From Pachyseris speciosa (lineage: Eukaryota > Cnidaria > Anthozoa > Scleractinia > Pachyseridae), in NCBI GenBank assembly GCA_016490735.1, contig JAEMWC010000096.1, forward strand, positions 405,001 through 469,000: a DNA stretch of 64,000 bases. Reading direction: 5' to 3'. The notes beneath the pieces are model-generated. The model made no database searches. It worked only from the letters and a program-made list of their open reading frames with translations, and had not been told where the DNA came from. The translations under genes were made by a program, and so were the position numbers. This document shows, piece after piece, positions 34,201 to 45,454 of this stretch (positions are counted from its first letter, which is position 1; the number at the start of each line of letters is the position of its first letter).

Positions 34201-34305
34201 CCCATTTGTGTTCTCAAGCAGCTGATAAGCGTCATTCAGTTGACTGTAGCTTGTATCAACACAGCACGCTTGGATGAGAGTGAACGGGAGCGGTTGAACA
34301 AATGA
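28274..34305 (+). CDS. CDIPT: CDP-diacylglycerol-inositol 3-phosphatidyltransferase, complete, 7 exons
   Basis: ER membrane enzyme joining CDP-diacylglycerol and myo-inositol to make phosphatidylinositol. Exons: 28274-28313, 28528-28662, 30001-30040, 31372-31485, 33441-33522, 33744-33825, 34145-34305. All have GT-AG borders and continuous phase; total 654 nt, 217 aa (human about 213). The N-terminus MKENVFLFIPNLIGYARIV matches the family start. The CDP-alcohol phosphotransferase signature DxxDGxxAR(8)GxxxDxxxD is complete: D46, D49, G50, A53, R54, G63, D67, D71. It is split between exons 2 and 3. Further family segments are LDIASHWIHV, HKKIDLSGN and CAGNELFFCMLYLLHF. Several hydrophobic helices follow, and the C-terminus is charged (DESERERLNK). 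No missing residue or frame break. A TA microsatellite precedes the exon 2 acceptor. Confidence 0.97.
28492..28516. repeat. (TA)n microsatellite
   Basis: A short TA run ending about 12 nt before the CDIPT exon 2 acceptor. It partly replaces a normal polypyrimidine tract. Confidence 0.9.
29048..29800. repeat. Intronic inverted repeat with GGTACCCCTTT phrases
   Basis: The left end carries GGGCAGGCTCCGCCCCGAGG; the right end carries TTTTGGGCGGAGCCTCCCCG and a poly-C run. The interior repeats ACCCTTTCATATACCT and GGTACCCCTTT. It lies in CDIPT intron 2. Non-autonomous DNA element of uncertain family. Confidence 0.6.
30170..30430. repeat. Palindromic repeat CACCTCCGAG / GGAGGATATTTACCTCC
   Basis: Contains the hairpin ACTCGGAGGTGA...TCACCTCCGAGC and a second one AAAGTGGAGGATATTTACCTCCACTTT. 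Non-coding; CDIPT intron 3. Confidence 0.6.
30508..31200. mobile_element. Foldback element with ~140-bp arms
   Basis: Left-arm segments (TCAGGTCA, TACATTAATGAGTTGATTAT, TTGAACCCGTTAGTCGTTTC, CAATCATTTTTGAAATATTC) return reverse-complemented between about 31050 and 31200. The centre carries a 145-codon plus-strand frame (30664-31101) without a recognised domain that runs into the right arm. Located in CDIPT intron 3. Confidence 0.8.
31486..33440 (+). other. CDIPT intron 4
   Basis: About 1.95 kb of AT-rich sequence with a (GAT)n run at 33300-33325. No gene or clear transposon end is recognised. Confidence 0.5.
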
Positions 34306-35798
34306 CTAGCTATGGAGCCTCGGGAACAGCAGGAAATGCTACCATAAGAAATAACTCACTTTCTGGAAATTCTAAAGCTGTCTTCTGCGGGAACAAAAAC
34401 CTGTGTGTTGATTACACAATTGAATAATTGTGAAGAATATTTATTTAGCAGTTGACTTTGCCTTGAGTGGATGCCCTCTGGGAGCAAATTTACTTAAGTT
34501 TCCTCTTGCAAGAGGGAGATTAAAAAACATTTATGTACCAGAAATGACCCACTTGCAATGACATGCAGAGATGAATTGCCTTAAACTTTGGTAGAGGGAT
34601 AATAATATTGTATTTATAACATTGAGGGGATTAATGTTTTTTTGGGGGGAGGGGGGTAGGGGGGAGGGGATTACCAGGTCACTAAGACATATATTGTATG
34701 TTGTGTGTGTAAGTAAATATTACAAATTTGACAACAGATAGTTTGATTACAAGTTTGTGTTTTGGAATGCGCGGCATATGACGCTGGCAAGAAAACACAA
34801 ACCGTGTGTTTGTAATTAGGTCATACGTTAAATCAACTATTATGGTCCTCCATCCGTAACGAGCCCCCTGTCCCCAAATGTACATGAAATAAATAAGCCT
34901 CACAGGGTCTTAATAATTATAGGATTATACAACCCTGTACAGTAACCAGTTATGAATATGCCATCATGAAAGAATTAACTTATAATTTATTTATTTGTTT
35001 ACGATTAAATAGATAGAATGGGGAAGAAAAGGAGTTGTTAGAAAACTTACATTTCGATAGTGATTAAAGAAACTAACTTATATGCAGGCCTACGTGAACG
35101 AATACTGCACGGGTATCGAGAAAAAATACTTAAAACATGTACAAAGTAATTGCTTCATGCAAAAAAGATATATTCTAACTAAATAATATTTTAAATCCTA
35201 CTCGAATGAGTGTCAAACTCTTATCATGTATTAGAAAACCTCTTATTGGGTAAGACCACGCGAGCGGTGTGCGCCATCCTTATTGCGCCTTCACAATTAA
35301 GTTGAAGTGTACTGCATGTATTGTAACTGAAATATAAACACTTAGTTTCATGCAACTAAAACAAAAGTGGACAAGTTTAGAGCGATTTGGATTTAACGCC
35401 AAATGGCAATATAAGCGCCTTTAGCTTGTGTACACTGAGTACCCTTTTATCAAATGTACCAGGAGCGCATGAGTGTACTTGTTCATAATCTAGCGCGCTA
35501 ATTTATACCCTCGTCATAGAAAAATTGTTCACCATTTACGCAGGAGTCAGTAGGAATTGCAGAAAAATTTGTTGAAGAAAACTTACTCGTGTGAAGCCAA
35601 CCTTATACTTATACTTCACTTAGTTGCCATTTGCATTATATAAAGCGGTTTCTAGTGGATCATTGTTTTGACCTTGTCAAACAATCAGATGTAAGTAGAT
35701 GCGCTCATTACGTCAAAACCTAATTACAGCTTTGGGTAACGAAGGACCTACATGAACGTGACCTGAGTAAAAACCTTTAACTTTTTTAATCTGACTAG
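34306..35798. other. CDIPT 3' flank and intergenic region
   Basis: Contains a G-rich run near 34645-34670 and AT-rich sequence. No coding frame or clear repeat is recognised. Confidence 0.4.
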
Positions 35799-36288
35799 AA
35801 GAGTTTACGAGAGTGATGAATTTCGCCCGTTTGTGATCGATATAATGGCCTATAGGGGTACCCTTCTCACGCCTCAGGTATATGAAAGAATAGGGAAATC
35901 TGAGGTATTTAAAAGGGCCTTTGCCAGATTAACATTATTTGTAACGCTAGTAATACGTGACCACTCTGATGATATGGTAATACTATTGTCACTAGCACAT
36001 GGTATCAGAACAAATGAAAAACAACAATGTAAATTAAATTATGTTAGATTTGTAGACACTCTTCTGATTAATTCTGGATACGATGAAGAACTAACACGTC
36101 AGCTGGCAATGCGTTCCATACAGGGATTTATACCATGCCATAGAAAATACAGCCAATCAGAATGCAGGAAAGCCGTTGTACATTCGTCAGTATTGCACCG
36201 AACCTTCCCATCGGTCAGTGCAATTCAACTGTATCACACCCAACCTTCCCATCGTGCGTTGAGATTGTTTTTAGCGCTTGAAACTTAA
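35799..36288 (+). other. Unidentified open frame, interrupted by a repeat
   Basis: Follows a pyrimidine-rich stretch and an AG at 35797-35798. It encodes a soluble-looking sequence (RRVYESDEFRPFVIDIMAYR, ERIGKSEVFKRAFARLTLFV, YVRFVDTLLINSGYDEELTR) up to about 36128. There a repeat supplies the rest of the frame and the stop. Composition looks protein-like, but I recognise no family. It could be a gene exon or a piece of a transposon ORF. Confidence 0.35.
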
Positions 36289-36632
36289 TACATTAATATT
36301 TTATTATTTTTAATTTGGTCATGAATTATAATTAATAAAAATTTTGAAAAAGGTTTTAAAACGCTGTCAAGAGGGTGGACATTAGGAAGCCATTTCAAAA
36401 CCATTCAAGCCTGCGCGTATCTCGCATTGATTATGCTGGCCTTGCTGGCCACTGGGTATTTTCTATGGCATGGTATAAAATAGTTATGCAACCCTTTCTC
36501 GTGGTATACCGTGGAATATCCCACTCGTCACTTGTATTCTCTTGGTATACACACTCGCCTAAAGGCTCGTGAAAATACAAGTGACTCGTGGGATATTCCA
36601 CGGTTTACCACTCGAAAGCGTTGCATAACTAG
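36129..36632. repeat. MITE family B, copy 1
   Basis: Contains ACCATGCCATAGAAAATACAGC and its inverted counterpart TTTTCTATGGCATGGT, then GTGGAATATCCCACTCGTCA and ACTCGTGGGATATTCCACGG arms. Copies 2 and 3 lie at 49986-50313 and 50317-50584. Confidence 0.75.
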
Positions 36633-36774
36633 TATTTACACAAAAATAGTGTTTGTAAGCATCAACTGAAGAGGATAGGAGCCTGATCTTAAAGTCGTGA
36701 CTGGCCCTTGTACGGCCATACGCAGGCACGGAGATGAGGTCATATGGAAGGGAGATGTTGACTTGACCTCTGTT

Positions 36775-37060
36775 AGCGGCTATTTCGAGGCGGCGTATTT
36801 CGAAGCGTTTCGTCTAACTATCATACTCTACACGCCTGTATTTATATTGGCGGCTATTTTCGGTTTTTCTAAAATAGTTGGGCCCCAAAACTATTTCACG
36901 CCTTGCGTAAATCCTGTCACACTTGTGGTCTGTGTTCCTCGAAATAGCCGCTAATATGGCTTAAATACAGGCGTTTAGTATATGTTTCTAAAACTCCCTG
37001 AAGAAGTCTACGATAGTTAGACGAAACGCGTCGGAGAATAAACAAGTTTTAGAACTACAG
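36775..37060 (+). mobile_element. Penelope-like 3'-terminal repeat fragment
   Basis: Contains GGCTATTTCGAGGCGG and its inverted partner GAAATAGCCGCTAATATGGC. Ends with CTGAAGAAGTCTACGATAGT and TTAGACGAAACGCGTCGGAG, the hammerhead-like layout seen at Penelope-like element ends. Lies just upstream of the proposed first exon of Dispatched-like copy 2. Confidence 0.5.
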
Positions 37061-38953
37061 TTCAGAGTGCCGCTCACTAGTTTAGTATTTAAAAAATGCC
37101 CATTATTTTATTGTGGACAGCACTTCGGGTGAAAAAATCGACAAAATGGTGTTTAAACCAGCGAGGAGACACCAAGGTACATTTAGGTAAAGGCAAGCAT
37201 GCTTTATTTAGCATTATTCTCCTTTTTTTCTTCGGCAATTCAGTCCGGTGAAACTCTTTAGTATGCCGGGCCTATGCCAACATCTCGAACTCGACTCAAT
37301 CCTCTGAAATCTTCACGTACAAATGCCTCGAAATTTTGGCTGTTGAGTGCGCAGGACACACACTTGAAGAAACCATAAAAAACAAGATGAATAAAATTTT
37401 ATTTTGACTTACTCTACTGAGATATATAACACAGCTACAGCTTCAAACACGTAAATAATCCCAAGTCTCACAAACTGCGATTGGGTATCCTGTGGAGTTA
37501 GGAAAAAACTGAAAACACACAAAAAGTGCTAAGCGAGAGTAGCCGCTCACAGTCACAACTTTGAAAAACTTTCCTCGTGACCGCTCAGATGACTATGTAT
37601 TTGCTTGAACTAAAAGGATTAATGTGTTTATGATACTGAGGCCCCTGGGGGAGAAATTTCTGAATGACGTCGTTACTTTCAGGTGGATGTTCCTTTATGA
37701 TTGCTACATTTGAGTAGCTAACAATATTTGGACCAATATATCTTCCTAAAACCGTGACAAATATGAAATTATACATACGTTTCATATCTGAAATTAATGT
37801 TTGGAATAAAATTAGACTCATCTTTATCACCGTAGTCTTTAGTCTTGAAGGACCGGTGAAGTGAAATTAGGCAACTAGCCAGACTACATTAATTCCATTT
37901 TCATTATTTTTTTTCTTGACTAGTTAGCAAGCAATAACTCAGTGATTGATTTTGCGGTTTCACGAGTTTTATATCAACACCACTCTACATGCACCTCCCT
38001 GAGACAAATTCAAGTCTAAAACATGCACAGAAATGCGAGGTATTTATGATTCAGCACGCATGTATCTACGCGCGTACGTGCCATCTGACGCGTCTTCCTT
38101 ACTGACGTCCTTATTTGTTATTCAAATTCAAGCAAGCGTTGAATGCAATTTTTGTGCGATATTGTATTCACCTCAGTGTAATTTCGCATACGTAATGTGA
38201 CGAAAGTCATGCTCTGTCGTCAAAACATTGATCCATGAATCGTTGACGACTGGTCTTTCGCAACAAAACTCGTCGATAAAGAAAAACACTTTAAAAATTC
38301 AACATCCTACGCAGATCTAACAATTTGAAGAGATCACACGAAAGAGGCCAACAGATACAGCTCTGATCAATCGGAAAAACAGGACGAATATGACTACCAT
38401 GAGATTTAGGTGTTCGCCAAATGTAAGGTAAGGCCTTCTACAGCTGTAGTTCGCACTTGCGTCAGATTACGAAAAAGACAAGAACGGCATAAAGGTAATA
38501 TCCACTTACCACGCCAAGTTACTCTCATGCTGGTGGCTCAAAATGGTTTCGTTGTTTTTAAACACCAACTCTTTGATGGATCGATACTCACACAATTTTT
38601 TGTTTGTTTTCTTGAACATGGTATCAAAAAATTTCCCAGTTATTTCTCAACAATTTGCAATCAATCTGTTGACATATAAGGTTAACAAAGCAACAGTACA
38701 GCCTCTTAGAAACACCCTAAATTTGGCTTTATGTGCCTATAACTCAAAAACGAGTCCGGTGACCCCCAATTTTATTATTGAAGTGCAATCAGCACATAAA
38801 GATTCATCTTTCTGCAAAGTTTTAAAAAAGTCTGTACATGGGGTTTAGAGCCACCTTAATTTTTCGATGATTTAAATTGTTTGATAACTGTTTGGCCAGG
38901 GCTTTAAACATCAGCATGTTTGGACACCAAATATTTCCCGTTTGGCCAGGTCT

Positions 38954-39018
38954 TAACCCTAAACCCTGACCCTGACCCTGACCCTGACCCTGACCCTGAC
39001 CCTGACCCTGACCCTAAT
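38954..39018. repeat. Telomere-like (CCCTGA)n array
   Basis: About nine CCCTGA units are bracketed by CTTAACCCTAAA on the left and CCCTAATCTTAAC on the right. One substitution away from the metazoan CCCTAA telomere repeat. Lies in intron 1 of Dispatched-like copy 2. Confidence 0.8.
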
Positions 39019-42000
39019 CTTAACTCGACTTACCCTTTTAGCTCTGAACGGTGATGCATAAAAACAGAAATATTGGAGACAAAAAATGTTATTAATGACA
39101 AAGGACAAACTGTTATTAATGAAAAAGTTACGTTCTCGTTCTTCAACCCGGCCGTCGAAGTTATGGTACTACTGGAGGGAAACTTACAGGGCTGGTACCC
39201 ATGTAACATGAAATCCAGGGAACACAATCCAGAAGCACAAATTTAAAAGCTACCTACACATAACGAACACATGATCTGTGATAAAGTTCCGACATCCTTC
39301 AATCCTAATATATTGATGTTCAATTGTAAAACTGAGCGTTACGAAATATTATGGCATTAGACAAATCGAGTTAGTGAGGGAAAGAAATATTGAGTGAAAT
39401 TTAAGGTCATCAAATTTGCATGATTTTGCACGATAACACTATTAAGGGATTTAAATTTTAAAACCATCTAGCATTTGCTTCCTTACTTTTCAACTGGTTA
39501 ACGCTATATTTAGATGTACTTCACTATGTTGTATTAAGGAATGATGAGGTGCTACTGATATTAAAGTGGCTAAGGAAAACAATTCCTTGAACAGCAGTTT
39601 TAGTACCGCAGTGCTATCATGGTATTTAGCCGTGCGGCTGCGCGAAGATCCGGGGACTAATTGTACGATGTGCCAGTGTAATTTTTTCCTCGTGCGGGTA
39701 GTTTTTTGCTGGCGAAACTTTGTGACCCTGAAGCTAAACCCAGGCGTATGTTCGGTCCCTGGTTGGTTCAACCATATCGGGCTGATTTTCAAGACAAACC
39801 TCGGCACCCAGCTATCCAGGTTGATGGTTGGGCGTGATCGAAATGACGACGTCTCGTAAAATATTTATCACGACGGGCCCTCCAGAAGTCGCTTACTACA
39901 TCTGAGCCAACCGAATGTACTGTTTACTATGATTCAATGTAATAATTTAATTTTTGATATTTTTATACTTTTCTCGGCATATTAGCATGTATTGCTAGGG
40001 GCCTAATCAGCCTTATCAACCCGAGTTGAAATAAAGTTACCTAGTTACCTTCTGAAGAAAGTCTTCAGACGAAAGTCAATGGGTTTAAAGCAAAGATGGG
40101 CAATAGAATTGTACACATTTGTACCTGGTTGGAGAGCCCTATAAAATAAATTTACCTCGGGTCATTCGTGAGATGAAGAGAACCTCCATGTGCGACGTGA
40201 GTGATCAGAGCTTCAACTCTTAGTACTGCAAATGCGGCATCATACAGTGTTATGCACCAATTAACAACGTCAAAGAGACAAAGATGACTGAAAAGGAGGC
40301 ATGACAACACGCATGCATGTCTCCCAAGTCTTTCAGATTTTTTCGATCAGAAAGAATGATATATATTTTGTTAACGAGAAATTTTATTTTGTACACAGGT
40401 TTACCAAGCACGACTTGATTGCCCTGTGCCTGGCTATTTTCATCCCAGTTACTGCTATAGTGCTTACTATGGTTTCAATTCTGCCATCATTGGGAGCACC
40501 TCCACTACCTGACTTTGGTGACCCTACTAAAGTACGTAGTATAGTAATTTAAACTTTGTCAGAGAGTAGTAGCATTATCTAATGTATAATCCTCCTTTTG
40601 GCTGGGATAAAAGTTCACCACCCTACGCAATCAAAATTTTGTGGATCATCAGTTTTTGTTTTTTTATTTATAAGCATTTAGGAAATACACCCATGGAGGT
40701 ACAACAAGAGGACACGAAGTCCCTTAGAAAGGTCGACCTCCAGTGGTCAGAGAGCGAAACAACGGAATAGGGCAGACACTAGGGGTGGTCACAGTTATCC
40801 GAGATTAAAAACTGTATTTTTGTTTATCAGTGCTTTCTGTAAAAAGTACCAAATCATTTATAGTTAGTTGCCACCAGAAGCAGTTCATCGTTAGTACATA
40901 TCCTAGAAAAAGGGACAATTATGTCGTAAATTTTGAACTGACCTCTACCAAAAGCTAATCCGTGTTAACTAATTATCTTTGTCACATTTTTCCACTCACA
41001 ACTACAAAATATCTTTGCTCCAAACAGAAGGTCATAAGACATTGTCGAGGAATGAACGACGGTCCCTGCCTTCAGCGGGGCGTGTTGTGTATGCACAAAC
41101 TGGGCACACAAACCACAGGAAGTTCTTTGGGAATAAACCTGAATTTTCTCAGGGTAACGTTACTTATTAAATGCTGTTTACTAATTTAACAGGGATTTGA
41201 ACCAAGGGGCACAGACCTGAGTAACCAGATTGTGACCTATCAGAATTACCTCAAAGCACTGAACAACACGCAGCTCCGGACGTCTCTACACAAGAAAATA
41301 ATACAAATCAGGGGAATGATGTAAATACTGCCAAGCGGAAACGACGTTCAGTGCAAACGTCACTCACACCTCCGCTCCTCCAAGGTGCTGCGATTGATTC
41401 CATGGTGTTTGTCTACAGGGCTACTAACCCAGCAGAAAATCTGTTAGAGGCCAGCAAACTGAGAACCATTTGTAACATGGACTCTGGTGTTGTGCGTTCC
41501 AGTCCGTCGTTTGAGACTTATTGTTATAAGTATAATGACGGAGTTAAAACACAGTGTTTCTCAAGCTGGTCTCTGGGAAATTACGTCGCCCTGCTGAACA
41601 GCAGACAATCGTGCCAAAATATCACCAGTGATGATATCCTGAAGGTGAAAAACTTGTTGCGAAATTGCTCCCTTTATTTTGTCGACCAATCTCTCAAGCA
41701 AGAATGCCTATACCCGGATGCATCGAAGAATGAGACAGTCAGCTCTAACTGCCCGTCTGTTCCAGCAGAATGCATCAAGCACACTGCTGTGTACAACATC
41801 TTCCAGTATCTTGTTGACGAGTTTCTGAGCGAGACAAATGATCCTTTTGTGAAATACACTGTCTCCTTGCTACCAGTGGATTATGACGTCAAACCCTTTT
41901 ACGATGAAATGTACAACAGGTTAAAGGACAGCACCCACATCGAGAAGGGTGTGGAATTGGCGACATTCAGGTTTCGGAGGTACAAGTACAAGAAATTCAG

Positions 42001-43867
42001 TGAAGAACTTTTTGTGGAAGTCATCTTCCCTGCACTGGCCTTAATTGTTGTGTTTTTTGTGTCATGTGGTTTTTCCTGGGTTCCTTTATTCTCACTTTCT
42101 GTGGCCTCTTTTGTGTAATTTATGCGATTGGCCTTTCATATTTTCTATACAATATCGTGTTCAGCATGGATTTTTTTCCTTTTCTCAATGTCCTTACATT
42201 TGTCTTTTTGGTGGGAATTGGAGCAGATGATGCATTCGTTTACTATGACATATGGAGGCAGACACGGGCTGCAAACCCAAATGCAAACATCATGCAACTG
42301 ACATTGAAGACTTTGCGATATTCTGCATTGTCTATGTTGGTAACAAGTTTGACCACAGCATCAGCGTTTTTTGCTGGAATATCTTCAACCATTACAGCCA
42401 TCAAGCGCTTTGGTATATTTGCAGGGACATCCATCCTAACAAACTATCTGCTGATGGTAACATATTTCCCTGCTGTTGTAGCTCTACACGAGAAATGGGT
42501 GATGAAGTACAGTGAAGGTCGAAGCTTGATGAATGCTTCCCCGTCAAAGTTAGCAGATGAAATTGAGTCGGAAGCCGTGGTTGCACCAAACGCACACGTC
42601 ATGTCAGAAAACAGAAAGGCAGCAAGCAGCCATGATACTCAAAAGCAGACAAGCTTCTGCATTCTGCAGATTGTTGACTTTCCTTGCAACCTTGCACAAT
42701 CTGGATTGGATCTTATTCAAAGATTTAGCTCTAAATTCTTCAGGCATTGGCTGCCATTCGTTGTCATCAAGTTGCGTTGGCTCTGGATAGCACTCTTAGT
42801 TGGCTTAACTGTTGGGTTTTTGTGCGTTAACTTTGTAAAGCCTGGTCTTCAGTTACCAGAGAGTGATGAATTCCAAACGTTTGCATCTTCCCACACTCTG
42901 GAAAACTACAACTTGAATTACAAGAGCTTCTTTAGGTTTGAGCAGAGTGGAAGTATGAGCGCGGAACTAATCTGGGGGATCAAACGTGCTTATAACGGTA
43001 ACTTCTTTAATCCAGATGACAAGGGAAGCCTTGAGTATGATGAATCGTTCGGTGATCTCTTCAGCCCAGATGGACAGAAGTTCATGCGTTCGCTTTGTAG
43101 ATCTGTTGAAAAACAACCATTCTTTGCTGCATTTGCGGGAGATTTGGGATGTCCAGTAGAACCTTTGATCACAGCATGTTCTTCCGGCCCAAATCCATGT
43201 TGCGGAAATGCTAGCTTTCCCTTTCCGGCTGACGTTACTGAGAAATGCATGCTGAAGTTTGCAAAAACAGGAGGAGAATCAGGTTTATTATTCGATGCCA
43301 AGACCGAAACAATCAAAGGTTTTAGAATGGTTTTCTTCACAAAGCAGCCATTTACAACAGCCTTTTCCATTATCGATGATCTCTTCAAAGAAGTCAATTC
43401 TTGGTTTGAAACCGAGTTACCCAAAGCACCAGTTGGACTGCAAAATGGCTGGGCAGGCAGCTTTGGATTTAACTTCTATGGCCTACAGATTGGTCTGTCA
43501 CAAGGTACATACTCATCGCTGGGCATTTCTGTTGCTGTGTCATTGTTGTTATGCTGTTAACAACACTCAACATCTTCATCAGCATGTATGCCATTGTCAC
43601 CATTATTGGAACAATTGCTATTACCATTGGATCTCTGGTGCTAAGCAGGCTGGCAGCTGAATATTCTAGAGTCTATTGTGATGTCAGTGGCCGTAGGGCT
43701 GTCGATTGACTTCACCATGCATTACGGTGTGGCTTACAGACTGGCTCCTGCTAAAAGTTACAGAGAAAGCAGAGTACGGTACTCACTGGTACACATTGGA
43801 TCCGCAATCACCATGGCAGCATTGACGACATTTCTCACAGGTAGGGATTTCTATTTGTGATTTGTTA

Positions 43868-44213
43868 TTTGTGGGTGAGTGGGAAAGTGAGTGGGTGGGT
43901 GAGTAAGTAAGCGAATGGTGAGTGGGTGGGTGGGTGAGTGAGTTGGTGGGCGAGTGAGTGAATGGTGAGTGGGTGGGTGAGTGAGTGAATGGTCAGTGGG
44001 TGGGTGGGTAAGTGAATGATGAGTGGGTGGGTAGGTGAGTGAATGGTGAGTGGGTAGGTGAGTGAGTGAATGGTGAGTGGGTGGTTGGGTGAGTGAGTGA
44101 AAGGTGAGAGGGTGGGTGAGTGAGTGAGTGGATGAATGAATGGTGAGTAAATGAATGGTGAGTGGGTGGGTCGGTGAGTGAGAGGGTGGGTGGGTGGGTG
44201 AGTAAGTGACATT
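43868..44213 (+). repeat. GTGAGTGGGTGG minisatellite in last intron
   Basis: Degenerate repeats of GTGAGTGG, GTGGGTGG and GTAAGTGA starting about 27 nt after the donor at 43841. More than twenty GTGAGT hexamers are present. The His/Pro/Thr-rich frame on the minus strand is only this repeat. Confidence 0.95.
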
Positions 44214-45237
44214 TACTTTCTAGGTCAAAATGATCAGATTAACTGAAACTAATGCAGATTTCTACAGAAAAAAACATGCAATTTCCAAGTTAAGTTCAGG
44301 CCTGAATGAAGGATGCTAATGACTGTATGGAACTGGTTTATTTCAGGATTGATGATGATGCCAGCAACAGTGCTGGTGTATTTTCAGCTTGGACAGTTCT
44401 TGATGCTGGTCATGGTGTTCAGCTGGTTTTACTCCACCTTCATTTTCTTGTCCATCTGTGCTGTGATTGGTCCAAAGGACAATTTTGGACAGCTCAGCAT
44501 CAATTATCTGTTCCACAAGTGTGGGCCGTGTCTTTGCCGTGTGAAGCCAGAAGCCTCTAAGACAGCTGCTGAGGGAAATGAACTGGGAACTATCAGTAAC
44601 AATGAGAAATTGAAGGAAGAAGTTCTCAGCAACACTCAGTTACCCACTGCTCCTGAAACAGCTGCCAGTAAAAATGAGCTGGTGATTGTTAATGAAGCGG
44701 GAGCCGTGAGTGATAACGAGTTAGGAAGTGTTGATGACGTAGTCACCAGTAATGATGAACAAGTGACTGCTAATAAAGGAGCTGTCAGTAATAGCAGTCT
44801 AGGGATCGTTAATGAAGGAACTCTGAGTAATAACAACAGAGAAACTGTAAATGAAGATCAAATCAGTAACAATAGTTGTGTTACCCCACTGTGAAAGTTG
44901 GGGTTGCATGTTTTATCACATGGACTAATGCTGTTAGTGGCAGATGTCATCTTATGGTCTCTAGGATGTTCCTTTCAATGTCAACCTTTTGTTTTGGAAC
45001 TCTCCTGTTTTCCTCCACCATCTATTAAATGTATTTGAATAACTGTCCATCATCTCGTTCAACCTGCCTAAGATAATTCCCGCATTAAAAATTTCAACCA
45101 ACATGAACAGGAAGCAAAGAATGCTTACACTGGCTCAATTTGGAAAAGGTTTTGAAACTTTAGGTGGCCTTAAACAAGGTTGTTACCAGCTTTCAATAAT
45201 TCAGTTTGTGATGTCATAACTCCACACAAAGTACAAT

Positions 45238-45454
45238 TGAAGGGCTGGGGGCATAAACTGCCTATGTAGAGTTTTAGGTGGTTTTTTTTGCATACGTTAT
45301 TTCTCGAAAACGAAAAAGAAATCGGTGAAAAAAAAATACGGGACAATGTTTTTGAATCAAAATGCAGTTCACATACAAAAATTTGGACAAATCCAAGCGA
45401 ATTAAAAAAACGGCCGAAAATTCCACATAGGCAGTTTATGCCCCCAGCCCTTCA
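45238..45454. mobile_element. MITE family C, copy 1 (217 nt)
   Basis: Ends TGAAGGGCTGGGGGCATAAA and TTTATGCCCCCAGCCCTTCA. The interior contains TACGTTATTTCTCGAAAACG. Nearly identical to 49450-49664. Located 0.35 kb downstream of Dispatched-like copy 2. Confidence 0.9.

Larger units (their letters stand above)
37146..44894 (+). pseudogene. Dispatched-like RND transporter, copy 2, four frame breaks
   Basis: Same gene structure as copy 1. Exons: 37146-37186 (tentative; Met frame ending AG/GTAAAG in the right phase), 40399-40531, 41193-43840, 44347-44894. GFEPRGT, the GADD block and GLSID are present. Breaks: a frame change within 41225-41318; two extra T in a T run near 42053-42058; one T missing near 43543; one A added near 43643, which restores frame. 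Between these points the frames stay open for hundreds of codons. The first extracellular loop carries RKRRS, a full furin consensus. The last exon adds a ~100-residue Asn/Glu/Val-rich tail absent from copy 1. Either a young pseudogene or an intact gene with assembly indels; sequence alone cannot decide. Confidence 0.75.

Noticed and set aside
43865..44212. His/Pro/Thr-repeat protein on the minus strand
   Set aside because: Translation of the GTGAGTGGGTGG minisatellite in an intron.
43868..44213. CRISPR array
   Set aside because: Short repeats without unique spacers in a eukaryotic intron; no cas genes.
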